A stretch of 64,000 bases of DNA. It comes from Xylanibacter caecicola. Lineage in GTDB: Bacteria; Bacteroidota; Bacteroidia; Bacteroidales; Bacteroidaceae. Below are positions 54,794 through 63,144 of the stretch, one piece after another; positions within the stretch are counted from its first letter, which is position 1; each line of letters starts with the position of its first letter. The position numbers and the translations under genes are program-made. The stretch lies in NCBI RefSeq assembly GCF_013166515.1, contig NZ_JABKKJ010000002.1:124001-188000 (forward strand). Reading direction: 5' to 3'. Under the pieces are notes generated by a model. That model saw only the letters and a program-made list of their open reading frames with translations, was not told the origin of the DNA and made no database searches.

Positions 54794-56602
54794 ATGCAGT
54801 TCATATCAGAAAACAATCTGGCGGCTTTGATAGGAACATCCAATGCAACTGTCCGGAAATGGACGGAAAATGGCGTTTATCCTTCGCGTGTGGAAAACGG
54901 AATGAAAGGTTTTTATCTTGAAGAAATCGCAAAAATTCCCGAGGTTAAAGAAATGTTGGGTAGCCATTGGGATGAAGAAAAGAATGTGTATCCGTTTCGT
55001 GAGTACACATCCGTAGAGCTTTTTGCCGGCGGTGGCGGGCTTGCTCTTGGCTTGTCTTTAGCCGGTTTCAGTCATGTACTGCTTAACGAATTTGATAACT
55101 CTGCCTGTAACACTCTTCGTATAAACAGACCTGATTGGAATGTGATAGAAGCGGATGTACGTAATATTGATTTTACTCCACTTTGTAATAAGGTTGATTT
55201 TCTGTCCGGAGGTTTCCCTTGTCAGGCATTCTCTTATGCAGGAAAACAAGGAGGATTTAATGATACGCGTGGCACACTGTTTTTTGAATTGGCAAGAGCG
55301 GTAAAAGAAATTCGCCCGAAAGTATTTATGGGTGAAAATGTCAAGGGATTGATATCTCATGACAACGGACGAACATTCAATACCATAAAGAATGCTATTG
55401 CAGAATTGGGATATACCCTTATAGAACCGCGTGTATTGAAAGCCGTCATGTATCAGGTTCCGCAAAAGCGCGAACGACTTATCATGATTGCGATTCGAAA
55501 TGATTTAGCAGAAAAAGTATATTTCCATTGGCCCTCACCATATACACAGGTGCTTACATTGAAAGACGCGCTTTATAAAAGTGTAATATACGATACGGAT
55601 GTACCTGAATCAGAAGGTGTAAGATATCCGTCAAAAAAACAGAAAATATTTGATATGGTGCCGCAAGGTGGTGATTGGCGTAATCTCCCAGAAGATATTG
55701 CCAAAGAATATATGGGAGGAAGTTGGCTCTTGGGTGGAGGTAAGACTGGAATGGCGCGTCGGCTGTCCCTTGACGAACCTTCATTAACACTGACGTGTTC
55801 TCCTTGTCAGAAACAAACCGAACGTTGTCACCCTGTTGAAACACGCCCGTTGACAGTAAGGGAATATGCTAGAGTTCAGACTTTTCCGGATAATTGGCTA
55901 TTTGCAGGAACGATAAGCAATAAATACAAACAGATAGGTAACGCCGTACCTGTAAATCTTGCATGGGCAATAGGACGTTCGTTGATCAGACTATTCAACG
56001 ACATACAGATCCTAGAATCGACAGAAACACCTGATACCTCAGAGGCTGTTGAAAAGATTCTTGAACAACTAAAAGAACGTGATGCAGAGAATGTATCTGA
56101 TGTAAAAAACGACAGATTGAAAAAGAAAACTACGGTAAGGCAGTTAAACTTCTTTGACATGTTTGCTGATTATCCGGATGGCATTGTTTCAAATATGGTA
56201 AAGGAAACACTGCCAAAAGAATACGGAATATCATCTAAGATAGACATGGACAAGAATGTATTGATTTGCTATGTCAAGAAGGATAATATCGGTGAATATA
56301 TTGAAAAGAAAGCAACTGTTTATTATACTGGTAAGAGATTTCCGTCTACTGTTGCATTGGACAAATTGTGTTACTTCGTTCCTTATATAAGCGGTCAAGG
56401 TATACGTGACATTTACAAGATTAAAGTTGTTCGTGTCGGTACAAGGAAAGAAGGGCAGATAGATAACAATCCTGCTGATTACAGACTGGTATTTGAAATA
56501 GAATACATCAAATCATTGTTTTCGGAATACAAACAACCGGTACTTGAAATTTGGCACACTTATACAGATATGACATTGGCAGAGTTAACTTCATCCGTTT
56601 AA
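54794..56602 (+). CDS. DNA cytosine-5 methyltransferase with N-terminal HTH and C-terminal extension
   Basis: 602 residues. Residues 1-55 (MQFISENNLAALIGTSNATVRKW...) form a MerR-like helix-turn-helix. Residues ~70-405 are a complete C5-MTase: motif I ELFAGGGGLALGL, motif IV GGFPCQAFSYAG with the catalytic Cys, motif VI MGENVKGL, motif VIII QKRERLIMIAI, target-recognition region ~260-350, motifs IX-X (REYARVQTFPDNW, YKQIGNAVPVNLA). Residues ~405-602 are an extra domain (VYYTGKRFPSTVALDKLCYFVPYISGQGIRDIYKIKVVRVG) reminiscent of PUA/EVE-like folds. Protects host DNA from the nuclease encoded upstream; the HTH may autoregulate the operon, as in other C5-MTases with N-terminal HTHs. Confidence 0.92.
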   Translation: MQFISENNLAALIGTSNATVRKWTENGVYPSRVENGMKGFYLEEIAKIPEVKEMLGSHWDEEKNVYPFREYTSVELFAGGGGLALGLSLAGFSHVLLNEFDNSACNTLRINRPDWNVIEADVRNIDFTPLCNKVDFLSGGFPCQAFSYAGKQGGFNDTRGTLFFELARAVKEIRPKVFMGENVKGLISHDNGRTFNTIKNAIAELGYTLIEPRVLKAVMYQVPQKRERLIMIAIRNDLAEKVYFHWPSPYTQVLTLKDALYKSVIYDTDVPESEGVRYPSKKQKIFDMVPQGGDWRNLPEDIAKEYMGGSWLLGGGKTGMARRLSLDEPSLTLTCSPCQKQTERCHPVETRPLTVREYARVQTFPDNWLFAGTISNKYKQIGNAVPVNLAWAIGRSLIRLFNDIQILESTETPDTSEAVEKILEQLKERDAENVSDVKNDRLKKKTTVRQLNFFDMFADYPDGIVSNMVKETLPKEYGISSKIDMDKNVLICYVKKDNIGEYIEKKATVYYTGKRFPSTVALDKLCYFVPYISGQGIRDIYKIKVVRVGTRKEGQIDNNPADYRLVFEIEYIKSLFSEYKQPVLEIWHTYTDMTLAELTSSV

Positions 56603-56683
56603 TGTGATTCATTAAAGATTGCAGTAAGGAATACTTTGTAAATATTGCTCATTATTATCATTGGGGGGGGTGATTGGGACAAT

Positions 56684-56734
56684 AAAAAAGAAACGTTCGT
56701 GAGGATTGACTGTCCGTTAGAACGTTTCTTTTTT
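56684..56734. terminator. Bidirectional terminator between methyltransferase and regulator genes
   Basis: 15-bp perfect stem with A-run and T-run (56684-56698 with 56720-56734) between two convergent genes. An eight-G run lies just before it (56663-56670). Confidence 0.9.
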
Positions 56735-56745
56735 GCGGCGCACCG

Positions 56746-59106
56746 TCACCGCCCGGTACCGCTTACGCCATGATATTCCGAAGGCGTCACGCCGTATTTC
56801 TGTCTGAAGCAGCGCGAGAAATACCGTGGGTCTGAGTATCCGCAGGCATACGCAATCTCCGCTATGCGAGGCTTCCCGTCCTCCGCCGCGGCTGCTCCCA
56901 GCATCTGCGCCGCCCTCTGCATCCTTGCGTCTATGAGCAGTTGCGCGGCGGTGATGCCCACAAGCGAGCGCAGCTTGCGGTTGAGGTTGCTGCGGCTCGT
57001 GGCGGCAAAGGCAGCCATGTCGTCTATGTTCGCGTCGCTGTTGCCGATGTTCTCCTCGATGTATCTCATCACCAGCCCGAGAAACCTGCGGTCGCTTTCA
57101 GGCAGTTCCGCCGGCAGTGCCGGTGCCTCTGCCTTTTCCGCCGGGCTCTGTCCGCCGTCCGCGCGGTCGAGCAGCGCCATGTATTTGACGAGCAGTTCGC
57201 GCCGCTGACGGTTCATGTTGCGGATGTAGAACACCGTGTATACGACGCCCGTTATCATCCCGGCGAACAGCAGCCATTCTGCCATGCGCGCCCACAGCGT
57301 CTCGTGCCAGTGCGGCGTCACGATGATTGTCAGCCGGCGCGCGTTGTCCACCCAGCGCCCGTAGCGGTCGGTCGACTGCACCGTCAGCGTGTGCGTCCCG
57401 GGCGCCATGTCGTAGAACGTCAGCGTGCGGTCGTTGCCCGCGCGGCTCCACGGCGAGCCGTCCAACCGGCTTCTGTAGCAGATGTCCGTGTTGTCGGTAT
57501 AGTCAAGCGCGGCGAACGATATGGAGAAGTTCCTCTCGTCCGTGCCCAGCACCACGGTGTCCGTCGTACAGATGCCCGTCACGGGCTGTTTGCCGCTTAC
57601 CATAAGTTCTGTGAACAGCAGCGGCGGCTTGTATCCGCGCGTGTCCATGTTGTGCGGCGTGGCGATATAGGCGCCCTGCTCCTGTCCGAAGAGCCACGAG
57701 CCGTCGGGCAGCCGCAGCGGGCGCTCTTCCGAGAAGTGGCACGCCGCGCTCCAGAAGCGCCTCGAGTAGGTGACGGTGCTGTCGCCGTAGGGCATGAAGT
57801 CCATTACCCTGTCCGTGCACACCACCAGTATGTGCCCGCCGCCTTTCACCGTCATGGCAAGGCAGGCGTCGGACGTGAGCGACGAGTTGGCGGTGTTGAA
57901 GTGCGCGAATGACGGTTCGTCGCCGAACAGCTCTTCCTCGTCTGTCATGTCTATTCCGCTGTTCTCCGTGGCGATGAATATGCGCCCTCGACCGTCCTGC
58001 ACCACGTCCATTGTGGCGTTGTTGCACAGGCTTCCGCTGCGTTTGCCGTCGCGCCCCAGCCGGCGGAACACGCTCTTGCGCACGTCGCTGCGGTTTATTC
58101 GACCCGTGACAATCCCGTTTGTCGTGGCGCACACGATGTTGCCACGCCGGGTGAGCAGCAGGCGCCTAACCTTGCACCCCTTGCTCTCTGCGCCGTTTAT
58201 TTTGAAACTTATGAACATGGGGTTGTCGGCTTCGGGATTGGGAATGCACACCACGCCGCCCCCGAAGGTGGCAAGCCACAGCCGTCCCGCGCCGTCCTCT
58301 ATGATGTGGTAGATGATGTCGCACGCCAATTCCGCGCCCCTTATCCTCCTTATCTCGAAAGTGCCGTCCGCCCTCTCCCTCATGCGTATCAGCGCCCCGG
58401 GCTTGCATCCCGCCCAGATGTCGCCGCCGCGCGTCTGCACAATAGTGTAGGCGCGGTGTCCGAACGGCGTCTTCTCCCCGTGCAGCCGCCCGTCGCTACC
58501 CAAAAAGCCCGCGAGCACGTTCCTGCCGTCGTATATCCGTATGCACTCGTCCTCCTTCGTCGCCAGCCACCAGCGGTTCTTCCTGTCGCGCATGAACGCC
58601 CTTGCCTGCACGTTCTCCGTGCCTGTTACGATTTTCGCCGGATGATGCGCCGTGCAGGTCTTCGTCACGCCGTATCGCTCCACCGTCCACACGTTGCCCT
58701 CGCTGTCGCGGAAGGGCGCGGGCTTGCCTATCGGCGGCATGTCGTACATTGTGGTGTCCGCCACGTCTTCTAACCGGTAGTTGTGGGTGTCGAACCTGAA
58801 GAAACCGCTCTCGGTGCGGCACACTATGTTGCCCTTGCCGTCTTGCATGATTCTGCGTATCACCTCTGACTTGATGTCCGTTCCGTCGCCGGGGCGTGTC
58901 TTTATCTGCCGGAACTCGTAGCCGTCGAACCGGTTCAGCCCGTTCCACGTGGACAGCCAGATGAAGCCCTGTCTGTCCTGTAGCACGTCTGAAACTATCC
59001 AGTGCGACAGACCCGAGCGGTTGTCGTATGTCACGGACCGCTGTGCCGTTGCGGCAAGCGTGAAGATGTATGCAAGAAATAACGATTTAAGGATATGGCG
59101 CGGCAT
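56746..59106 (-). CDS. HTCS-like sensor regulator lacking kinase domains (membrane AraC regulator)
   Basis: 786 residues, signal peptide at the N-terminus. Residues ~25-520 are Reg_prop beta-propeller repeats (DRQGFIWLSTWNGLNRFDGYEF, GAGRLWLATFGGG), ~525-605 a Y_Y_Y domain (RNFSISFAALDYTDNTDICYRSRLDG), ~607-628 a transmembrane helix, and ~676-778 an AraC-type double HTH (MRYIEENIGNSDANIDDMAAFAATSRSNLNRKLRSL, CGYSDPRYFSRCFRQKYGVTPSEY). A normal hybrid two-component regulator (~1300 residues) has HisKA, HATPase and receiver domains between membrane helix and HTH; here only ~45 residues separate them. It should sense a periplasmic oligosaccharide and bind DNA while anchored in the membrane, probably for the adjacent GH95. 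Confidence 0.88.
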   Translation of the reverse strand: MPRHILKSLFLAYIFTLAATAQRSVTYDNRSGLSHWIVSDVLQDRQGFIWLSTWNGLNRFDGYEFRQIKTRPGDGTDIKSEVIRRIMQDGKGNIVCRTESGFFRFDTHNYRLEDVADTTMYDMPPIGKPAPFRDSEGNVWTVERYGVTKTCTAHHPAKIVTGTENVQARAFMRDRKNRWWLATKEDECIRIYDGRNVLAGFLGSDGRLHGEKTPFGHRAYTIVQTRGGDIWAGCKPGALIRMRERADGTFEIRRIRGAELACDIIYHIIEDGAGRLWLATFGGGVVCIPNPEADNPMFISFKINGAESKGCKVRRLLLTRRGNIVCATTNGIVTGRINRSDVRKSVFRRLGRDGKRSGSLCNNATMDVVQDGRGRIFIATENSGIDMTDEEELFGDEPSFAHFNTANSSLTSDACLAMTVKGGGHILVVCTDRVMDFMPYGDSTVTYSRRFWSAACHFSEERPLRLPDGSWLFGQEQGAYIATPHNMDTRGYKPPLLFTELMVSGKQPVTGICTTDTVVLGTDERNFSISFAALDYTDNTDICYRSRLDGSPWSRAGNDRTLTFYDMAPGTHTLTVQSTDRYGRWVDNARRLTIIVTPHWHETLWARMAEWLLFAGMITGVVYTVFYIRNMNRQRRELLVKYMALLDRADGGQSPAEKAEAPALPAELPESDRRFLGLVMRYIEENIGNSDANIDDMAAFAATSRSNLNRKLRSLVGITAAQLLIDARMQRAAQMLGAAAAEDGKPRIAEIAYACGYSDPRYFSRCFRQKYGVTPSEYHGVSGTGR

Positions 59107-59161
59107 GGCGGTATGTGTTTAATATAATAATGTGTATCAGACAGATGTGTATCAGATGCGG

Positions 59162-59169
59162 CAAAGGTA
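59162..59169 (-). promoter_or_regulatory. -7 box (TACCTTTG) of the HTCS-like gene
   Basis: Reverse complement CAAAGGTA, 56 bp before the ATG at 59106, in a 216-bp divergent intergenic region. Confidence 0.6.
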
Positions 59170-59273
59170 GTAAAAAAATACAATCCGACAGACTTTTGCG
59201 CCGTTTTTTGCCTTCTGCCGCCTTTTTCGCCATATCTGCGCCTATTTTCCACACACGTCAGCGCGCATTGTGA

Positions 59274-59281
59274 TAGCTTTG
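59274..59281 (+). promoter_or_regulatory. -7 box (TAGCTTTG) of the modular GH95 gene
   Basis: TAnnTTTG match 42 bp before the ATG at 59323. Divergent from the regulator's promoter, so a shared operator is possible between 59170 and 59270. Confidence 0.6.
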
Positions 59282-59322
59282 CGGACAATTATCTACAAAC
59301 TATTATTAAAAAAACAACGACA

Positions 59323-62300
59323 ATGAACAAGACAAAGAAAATCATGCTGTATGCGGCAACGCTCGTCGTGGCGCTTGCGTGTACGCTGAAGACCGCCGCC
59401 GCGCAGACGACGGTGGCAAGGTGGGTGTTCTCTACGGGCTACGATGTGGAGAAGACCGGCAACACGGCGGTCTACACGCCGAACACGCTCGGCTGGTCGG
59501 CTATTGCCAACACCTCATGGGCGACGACGCGACCCGCCTTCCTGCCCAACGAGTGCGCCCTCGTGCCCGAAGACTGCCGCGTGACGGTGCACACCACCGA
59601 CGGCAAGTGGCAGGTGACGACGAGCGGCTCGAACCCCAGCTATCTGCTGCGTCTCAACACCGCGTCCACAAACAAATTCACGGCAAAGGCAGACTATGCC
59701 GACGGCTCCAAGCACGACCAGTTCTTCGAGATTTCAATGCCGACGACGTCGCTCACCAACGTAAGGCTGAACTTCGCCATAGGCGACGGCTCCAGTTCTG
59801 CCACGAAGTTTGGTGTGGTGTACTCGGTGGACGGCGGAAACACATGGAACGTGCTCGACGACTATACCTCGGGCGCCCACTGGAACACATACGTTGACGC
59901 CAACTACGCCCTGAACGCCGATAACAAAGAGCGCCTTATTATACGCATGCTCATACAGTCGGCGACGAAAACGAGCAACTACAACCTGAAGTACGTGAAT
60001 ATCCTTGCCGACGACACGCAGGCCCCCAAACTTGCAAGCATCGTGCCTGCCGATGGCTCGACCGACGTTGTGCCCACCGGCAAGGTGATAATGCTTTTCA
60101 ACGAGGGTGTGAAAGTTAAGGACGGGACTGTCGCCACGCTCACCAACAACGCCACGCGCGAGACAACGGACATCGCTCCCGTTGTAAATATAAATAAGGT
60201 GTCGTTTACATACGCCGACCTCGACCTTACGACGTCGTACACGCTCACGCTGCCTGCCGGTTCGGTTTCAGATCTTGCCGGCAATGTGCTTGCATCTGCC
60301 GTAAGCATAACGTTCACCACGTCGGACACACGCCCCGTGCCTCCGCCCGTGCTCGAAAGCAAGAACCGTCTGTGGTATAACCGCCCGGCATCATACTGGG
60401 AAGAGGCGCTGCCGCTCGGCAACGGTCGCCTCGGCGCCATGGTCAGCGGAAGCGTGGCTATGGATACGCTGCAACTTAACGAGGATACCTTCTGGGGACA
60501 GTCGCCCAACAGGAGTCATAACGCGAAGGCTAAGTCCGTGCTTTCTCAAGTGCAGCAGTATATCTTCAACAAGGACTATGTGTCCGCACAGAAGCTCGCC
60601 ATACCCAACTGGATGTCCGAAGGCTCGCACGGAGCGCAGTATCAGGCGGCAGGATGCGTACTCGTAGGCTTCCCGGGACAGCGTTATGACGACGAGGACG
60701 CGGCGCAGACGCAGGGAGCGCGCGACGTGCAGGGCTATGTGCGCTCGCTCGACCTCTCTACGGCTACCGCCACGACTACATACGTTCACGACGGTGTTAC
60801 ATACACGCGCACCGTGTTCACGTCGCTCGAAGACAACGTCACGGTGATGCGCCTCGAGGCTTCGGAGGCAGGCAAACTGAACTTCAACGTATGCTATGCC
60901 GCTCCGGTAAAGACGAATATGGAGAAACTCGGCATCAACAGGATAACAGCCGACGGAATGATAGAGGCTTCGCTCGTGCCGGCAAAGACACAGACGGAGA
61001 ACGTGGACAACAAACTTAACTGCTACACGTTCATAAAGGTGCTTAACGAAGGCGGCACGCAGACATCCGCAGCAACGCAGAACGTCATGCAGGGCGGACT
61101 CGTGGCGGGCAATCCCGTCGCACCGTCTATAGAGGTCAGTGGTGCCACGGCGGCGACAATCATAATATCGTCTGCCACAAACTTCGTGAACTATGACGAC
61201 ATCAGCGGCGATGCCGAGGCGAAGGCTTTGGCGTACATCACCGATTATATGGGCAAGAACAAGAGCTACGAAGCTACTCTCGCTTCTCACGTGGAGAAGT
61301 ACGGGGAGCAGTTCAACCGCGTAAGCCTCGACCTCGGTGCAAATCAGGCACAGGAAGTGAAGGACACTGAGACGCGAATTAAGGAGTTCCGCTCTACAAG
61401 TTCGGACCCGGGACTTGTGTCGAACTACTTCCAGTTCGGTCGTTATTTGCTCATCTCCTCATCGCAACCCGGCACGCAGCCGGCGAACCTGCAGGGCATC
61501 TGGAACCCCAATGCACGTCAGTATCCGGCATGGGACTCCAAGTACACGTCTAACATCAACGTGGAGATGAACTACTGGCCCGCCGAGGTGACAAACCTTT
61601 CGGAGTGTCACAATCCGTTCATCGATATGGTGAAGGACGTTTCCGTGACAGGTGCCGAGACGGCGGAGAAGATGTACGGCGCACGCGGTTGGGCGCTGCA
61701 TCACAACACGGACATCTGGCGCACCACGGGAGCTGTGGACAACGGTTCGGTGGGAGTGTGGCCCACTTGCAACGCCTGGTTCTGCTCTCATCTTTGGGAG
61801 AAGTACCTGTTCACGGGCGACAAGACTTATCTTGCCGAAGTGTATCCCGTGCTTAAGGGTTGTGCGCAGTTCTTCCAGGACTTCCTTGTCAAGGACCCGA
61901 ATACGGGTTACATGGTTGTCTGTCCGTCAAACTCTCCCGAGAATCATCCCGGAAAGGACTCGTATACTACTGCAGAGGGAAAGAAAATGAACTGTGCTCT
62001 CTTCGGCGGAGTGGCAATGGACAATCAAATGGTGTACGACGTGCTGAAAAACACCGCCGAGGCGGCACGCACCTTGGGGGTTGACGGAGATTTTGCCGGT
62101 CAGCTCGATGAACTCAAGGCAAAGCTCACACCTTACAAGATAGGAAAGTACGGTCAGATACAGGAGTGGCAGGAAGACTGGGACAAGGAGAACAACTCTC
62201 ACCGTCACTTGTCTCATCTCTGGGGAGCATATCCCGGCAATCAGGTTTCTCCCTATACCAATCCCACGGTATTTCAGGGCGTGCACAAGTCGCTCGTAGG

Positions 62301-63060
62301 TCGTGGCGATGCTGCACGCGGATGGTCCATGGGTTGGAAAGTATGCGAGTGGGCGCGTATGCTCGACGGCGACCATGCCCTTGCGATAATCAAGAACCAG
62401 CTGCGCCTGATGGATCCGAACGCCACGATGAACGATGCCGACGGAGGTACATACGCCAACATGTTCGATGCTCATGCACCGTTCCAGATAGACGGAAACT
62501 TCGGTTGCTGTGCCGGAATTGCCGAGATGCTGTTGCAGTCGCATGCAGGTTTCATGCACCTTCTTCCAGCCCTGCCTGCCGCATGGTCTGAGGGTGAGGT
62601 TAAAGGACTGTGCTCGCGTGGCGGTTTTGTAGTGACTGAACTAAAGTGGAAAATGGGAAAGGTCGTTTCGTTGAAGGTAAAGTCGACCGTTGGCGGCAAC
62701 CTGCGACTGCGCAGCAACACGCAGCTGAAGATGTCGGACGGCACAGCCCTCACCGTTGCTTCCGGCAACAACACCAACCCACTCATGCAGCCCTACACCA
62801 TGCCCGATCCTATAGTTGTGAACAGCTCGAAGATACCCGATACGCATCTTCCCACAACATATCTCTACGACATCCCCACCGTGGCAGGTCAGGAAATAGA
62901 ACTTATCGACCAGAGCGCCGCCACAGCTATCGACCGCATCCACGCCAACGTTGGCGACACATCCGCCAACGCCGTTGCCTATGCCATTGACGGCACCCGG
63001 GTAAACGATTCGCACAGAGGTGTCATCGTTGTTAAGGGACATAAGCATATTCGTAAGTAA
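59323..63060 (+). CDS. Modular GH95 alpha-L-fucosidase/galactosidase
   Basis: 1245 residues, about 450 more than the plain GH95 at 19707. Signal peptide (ending KTAAA), a beta-sandwich module (~30-235, starting TVARWVFSTGYD), a Big_5 Ig-like domain (~238-345, APKLASIVPADGSTDVVPTGK), then the GH95 body (~350-1190: [70 protein letters not shown]) and a tail (AYAIDGTRVNDSHRGVIVVKG). The sandwich plus Big_5 arrangement also occurs in the pectin methylesterase at the left edge. Divergent from the HTCS-like regulator, which probably controls it. Ends at a strong terminator. Confidence 0.94.
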   Translation: MNKTKKIMLYAATLVVALACTLKTAAAQTTVARWVFSTGYDVEKTGNTAVYTPNTLGWSAIANTSWATTRPAFLPNECALVPEDCRVTVHTTDGKWQVTTSGSNPSYLLRLNTASTNKFTAKADYADGSKHDQFFEISMPTTSLTNVRLNFAIGDGSSSATKFGVVYSVDGGNTWNVLDDYTSGAHWNTYVDANYALNADNKERLIIRMLIQSATKTSNYNLKYVNILADDTQAPKLASIVPADGSTDVVPTGKVIMLFNEGVKVKDGTVATLTNNATRETTDIAPVVNINKVSFTYADLDLTTSYTLTLPAGSVSDLAGNVLASAVSITFTTSDTRPVPPPVLESKNRLWYNRPASYWEEALPLGNGRLGAMVSGSVAMDTLQLNEDTFWGQSPNRSHNAKAKSVLSQVQQYIFNKDYVSAQKLAIPNWMSEGSHGAQYQAAGCVLVGFPGQRYDDEDAAQTQGARDVQGYVRSLDLSTATATTTYVHDGVTYTRTVFTSLEDNVTVMRLEASEAGKLNFNVCYAAPVKTNMEKLGINRITADGMIEASLVPAKTQTENVDNKLNCYTFIKVLNEGGTQTSAATQNVMQGGLVAGNPVAPSIEVSGATAATIIISSATNFVNYDDISGDAEAKALAYITDYMGKNKSYEATLASHVEKYGEQFNRVSLDLGANQAQEVKDTETRIKEFRSTSSDPGLVSNYFQFGRYLLISSSQPGTQPANLQGIWNPNARQYPAWDSKYTSNINVEMNYWPAEVTNLSECHNPFIDMVKDVSVTGAETAEKMYGARGWALHHNTDIWRTTGAVDNGSVGVWPTCNAWFCSHLWEKYLFTGDKTYLAEVYPVLKGCAQFFQDFLVKDPNTGYMVVCPSNSPENHPGKDSYTTAEGKKMNCALFGGVAMDNQMVYDVLKNTAEAARTLGVDGDFAGQLDELKAKLTPYKIGKYGQIQEWQEDWDKENNSHRHLSHLWGAYPGNQVSPYTNPTVFQGVHKSLVGRGDAARGWSMGWKVCEWARMLDGDHALAIIKNQLRLMDPNATMNDADGGTYANMFDAHAPFQIDGNFGCCAGIAEMLLQSHAGFMHLLPALPAAWSEGEVKGLCSRGGFVVTELKWKMGKVVSLKVKSTVGGNLRLRSNTQLKMSDGTALTVASGNNTNPLMQPYTMPDPIVVNSSKIPDTHLPTTYLYDIPTVAGQEIELIDQSAATAIDRIHANVGDTSANAVAYAIDGTRVNDSHRGVIVVKGHKHIRK

Positions 63061-63081
63061 TATATTGCTATTGAATATAAA

Positions 63082-63124
63082 AAATCGGCATGCTTTGGAT
63101 ACACAAACCAAAGCATGCCGATTT
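63082..63124. terminator. Bidirectional terminator between GH95 and GH2 genes
   Basis: 17-bp perfect stem (63082-63098 with 63108-63124) with flanking A- and T-runs between convergent genes. Confidence 0.9.
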
Positions 63125-63144
63125 ATATATTATCATGTATAACT

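Noticed and set aside
56746..59106. Frameshifted full-length hybrid two-component regulator
   Set aside because: The frame runs unbroken from signal peptide to AraC domain, and no kinase-like sequence was seen in neighbouring frames.
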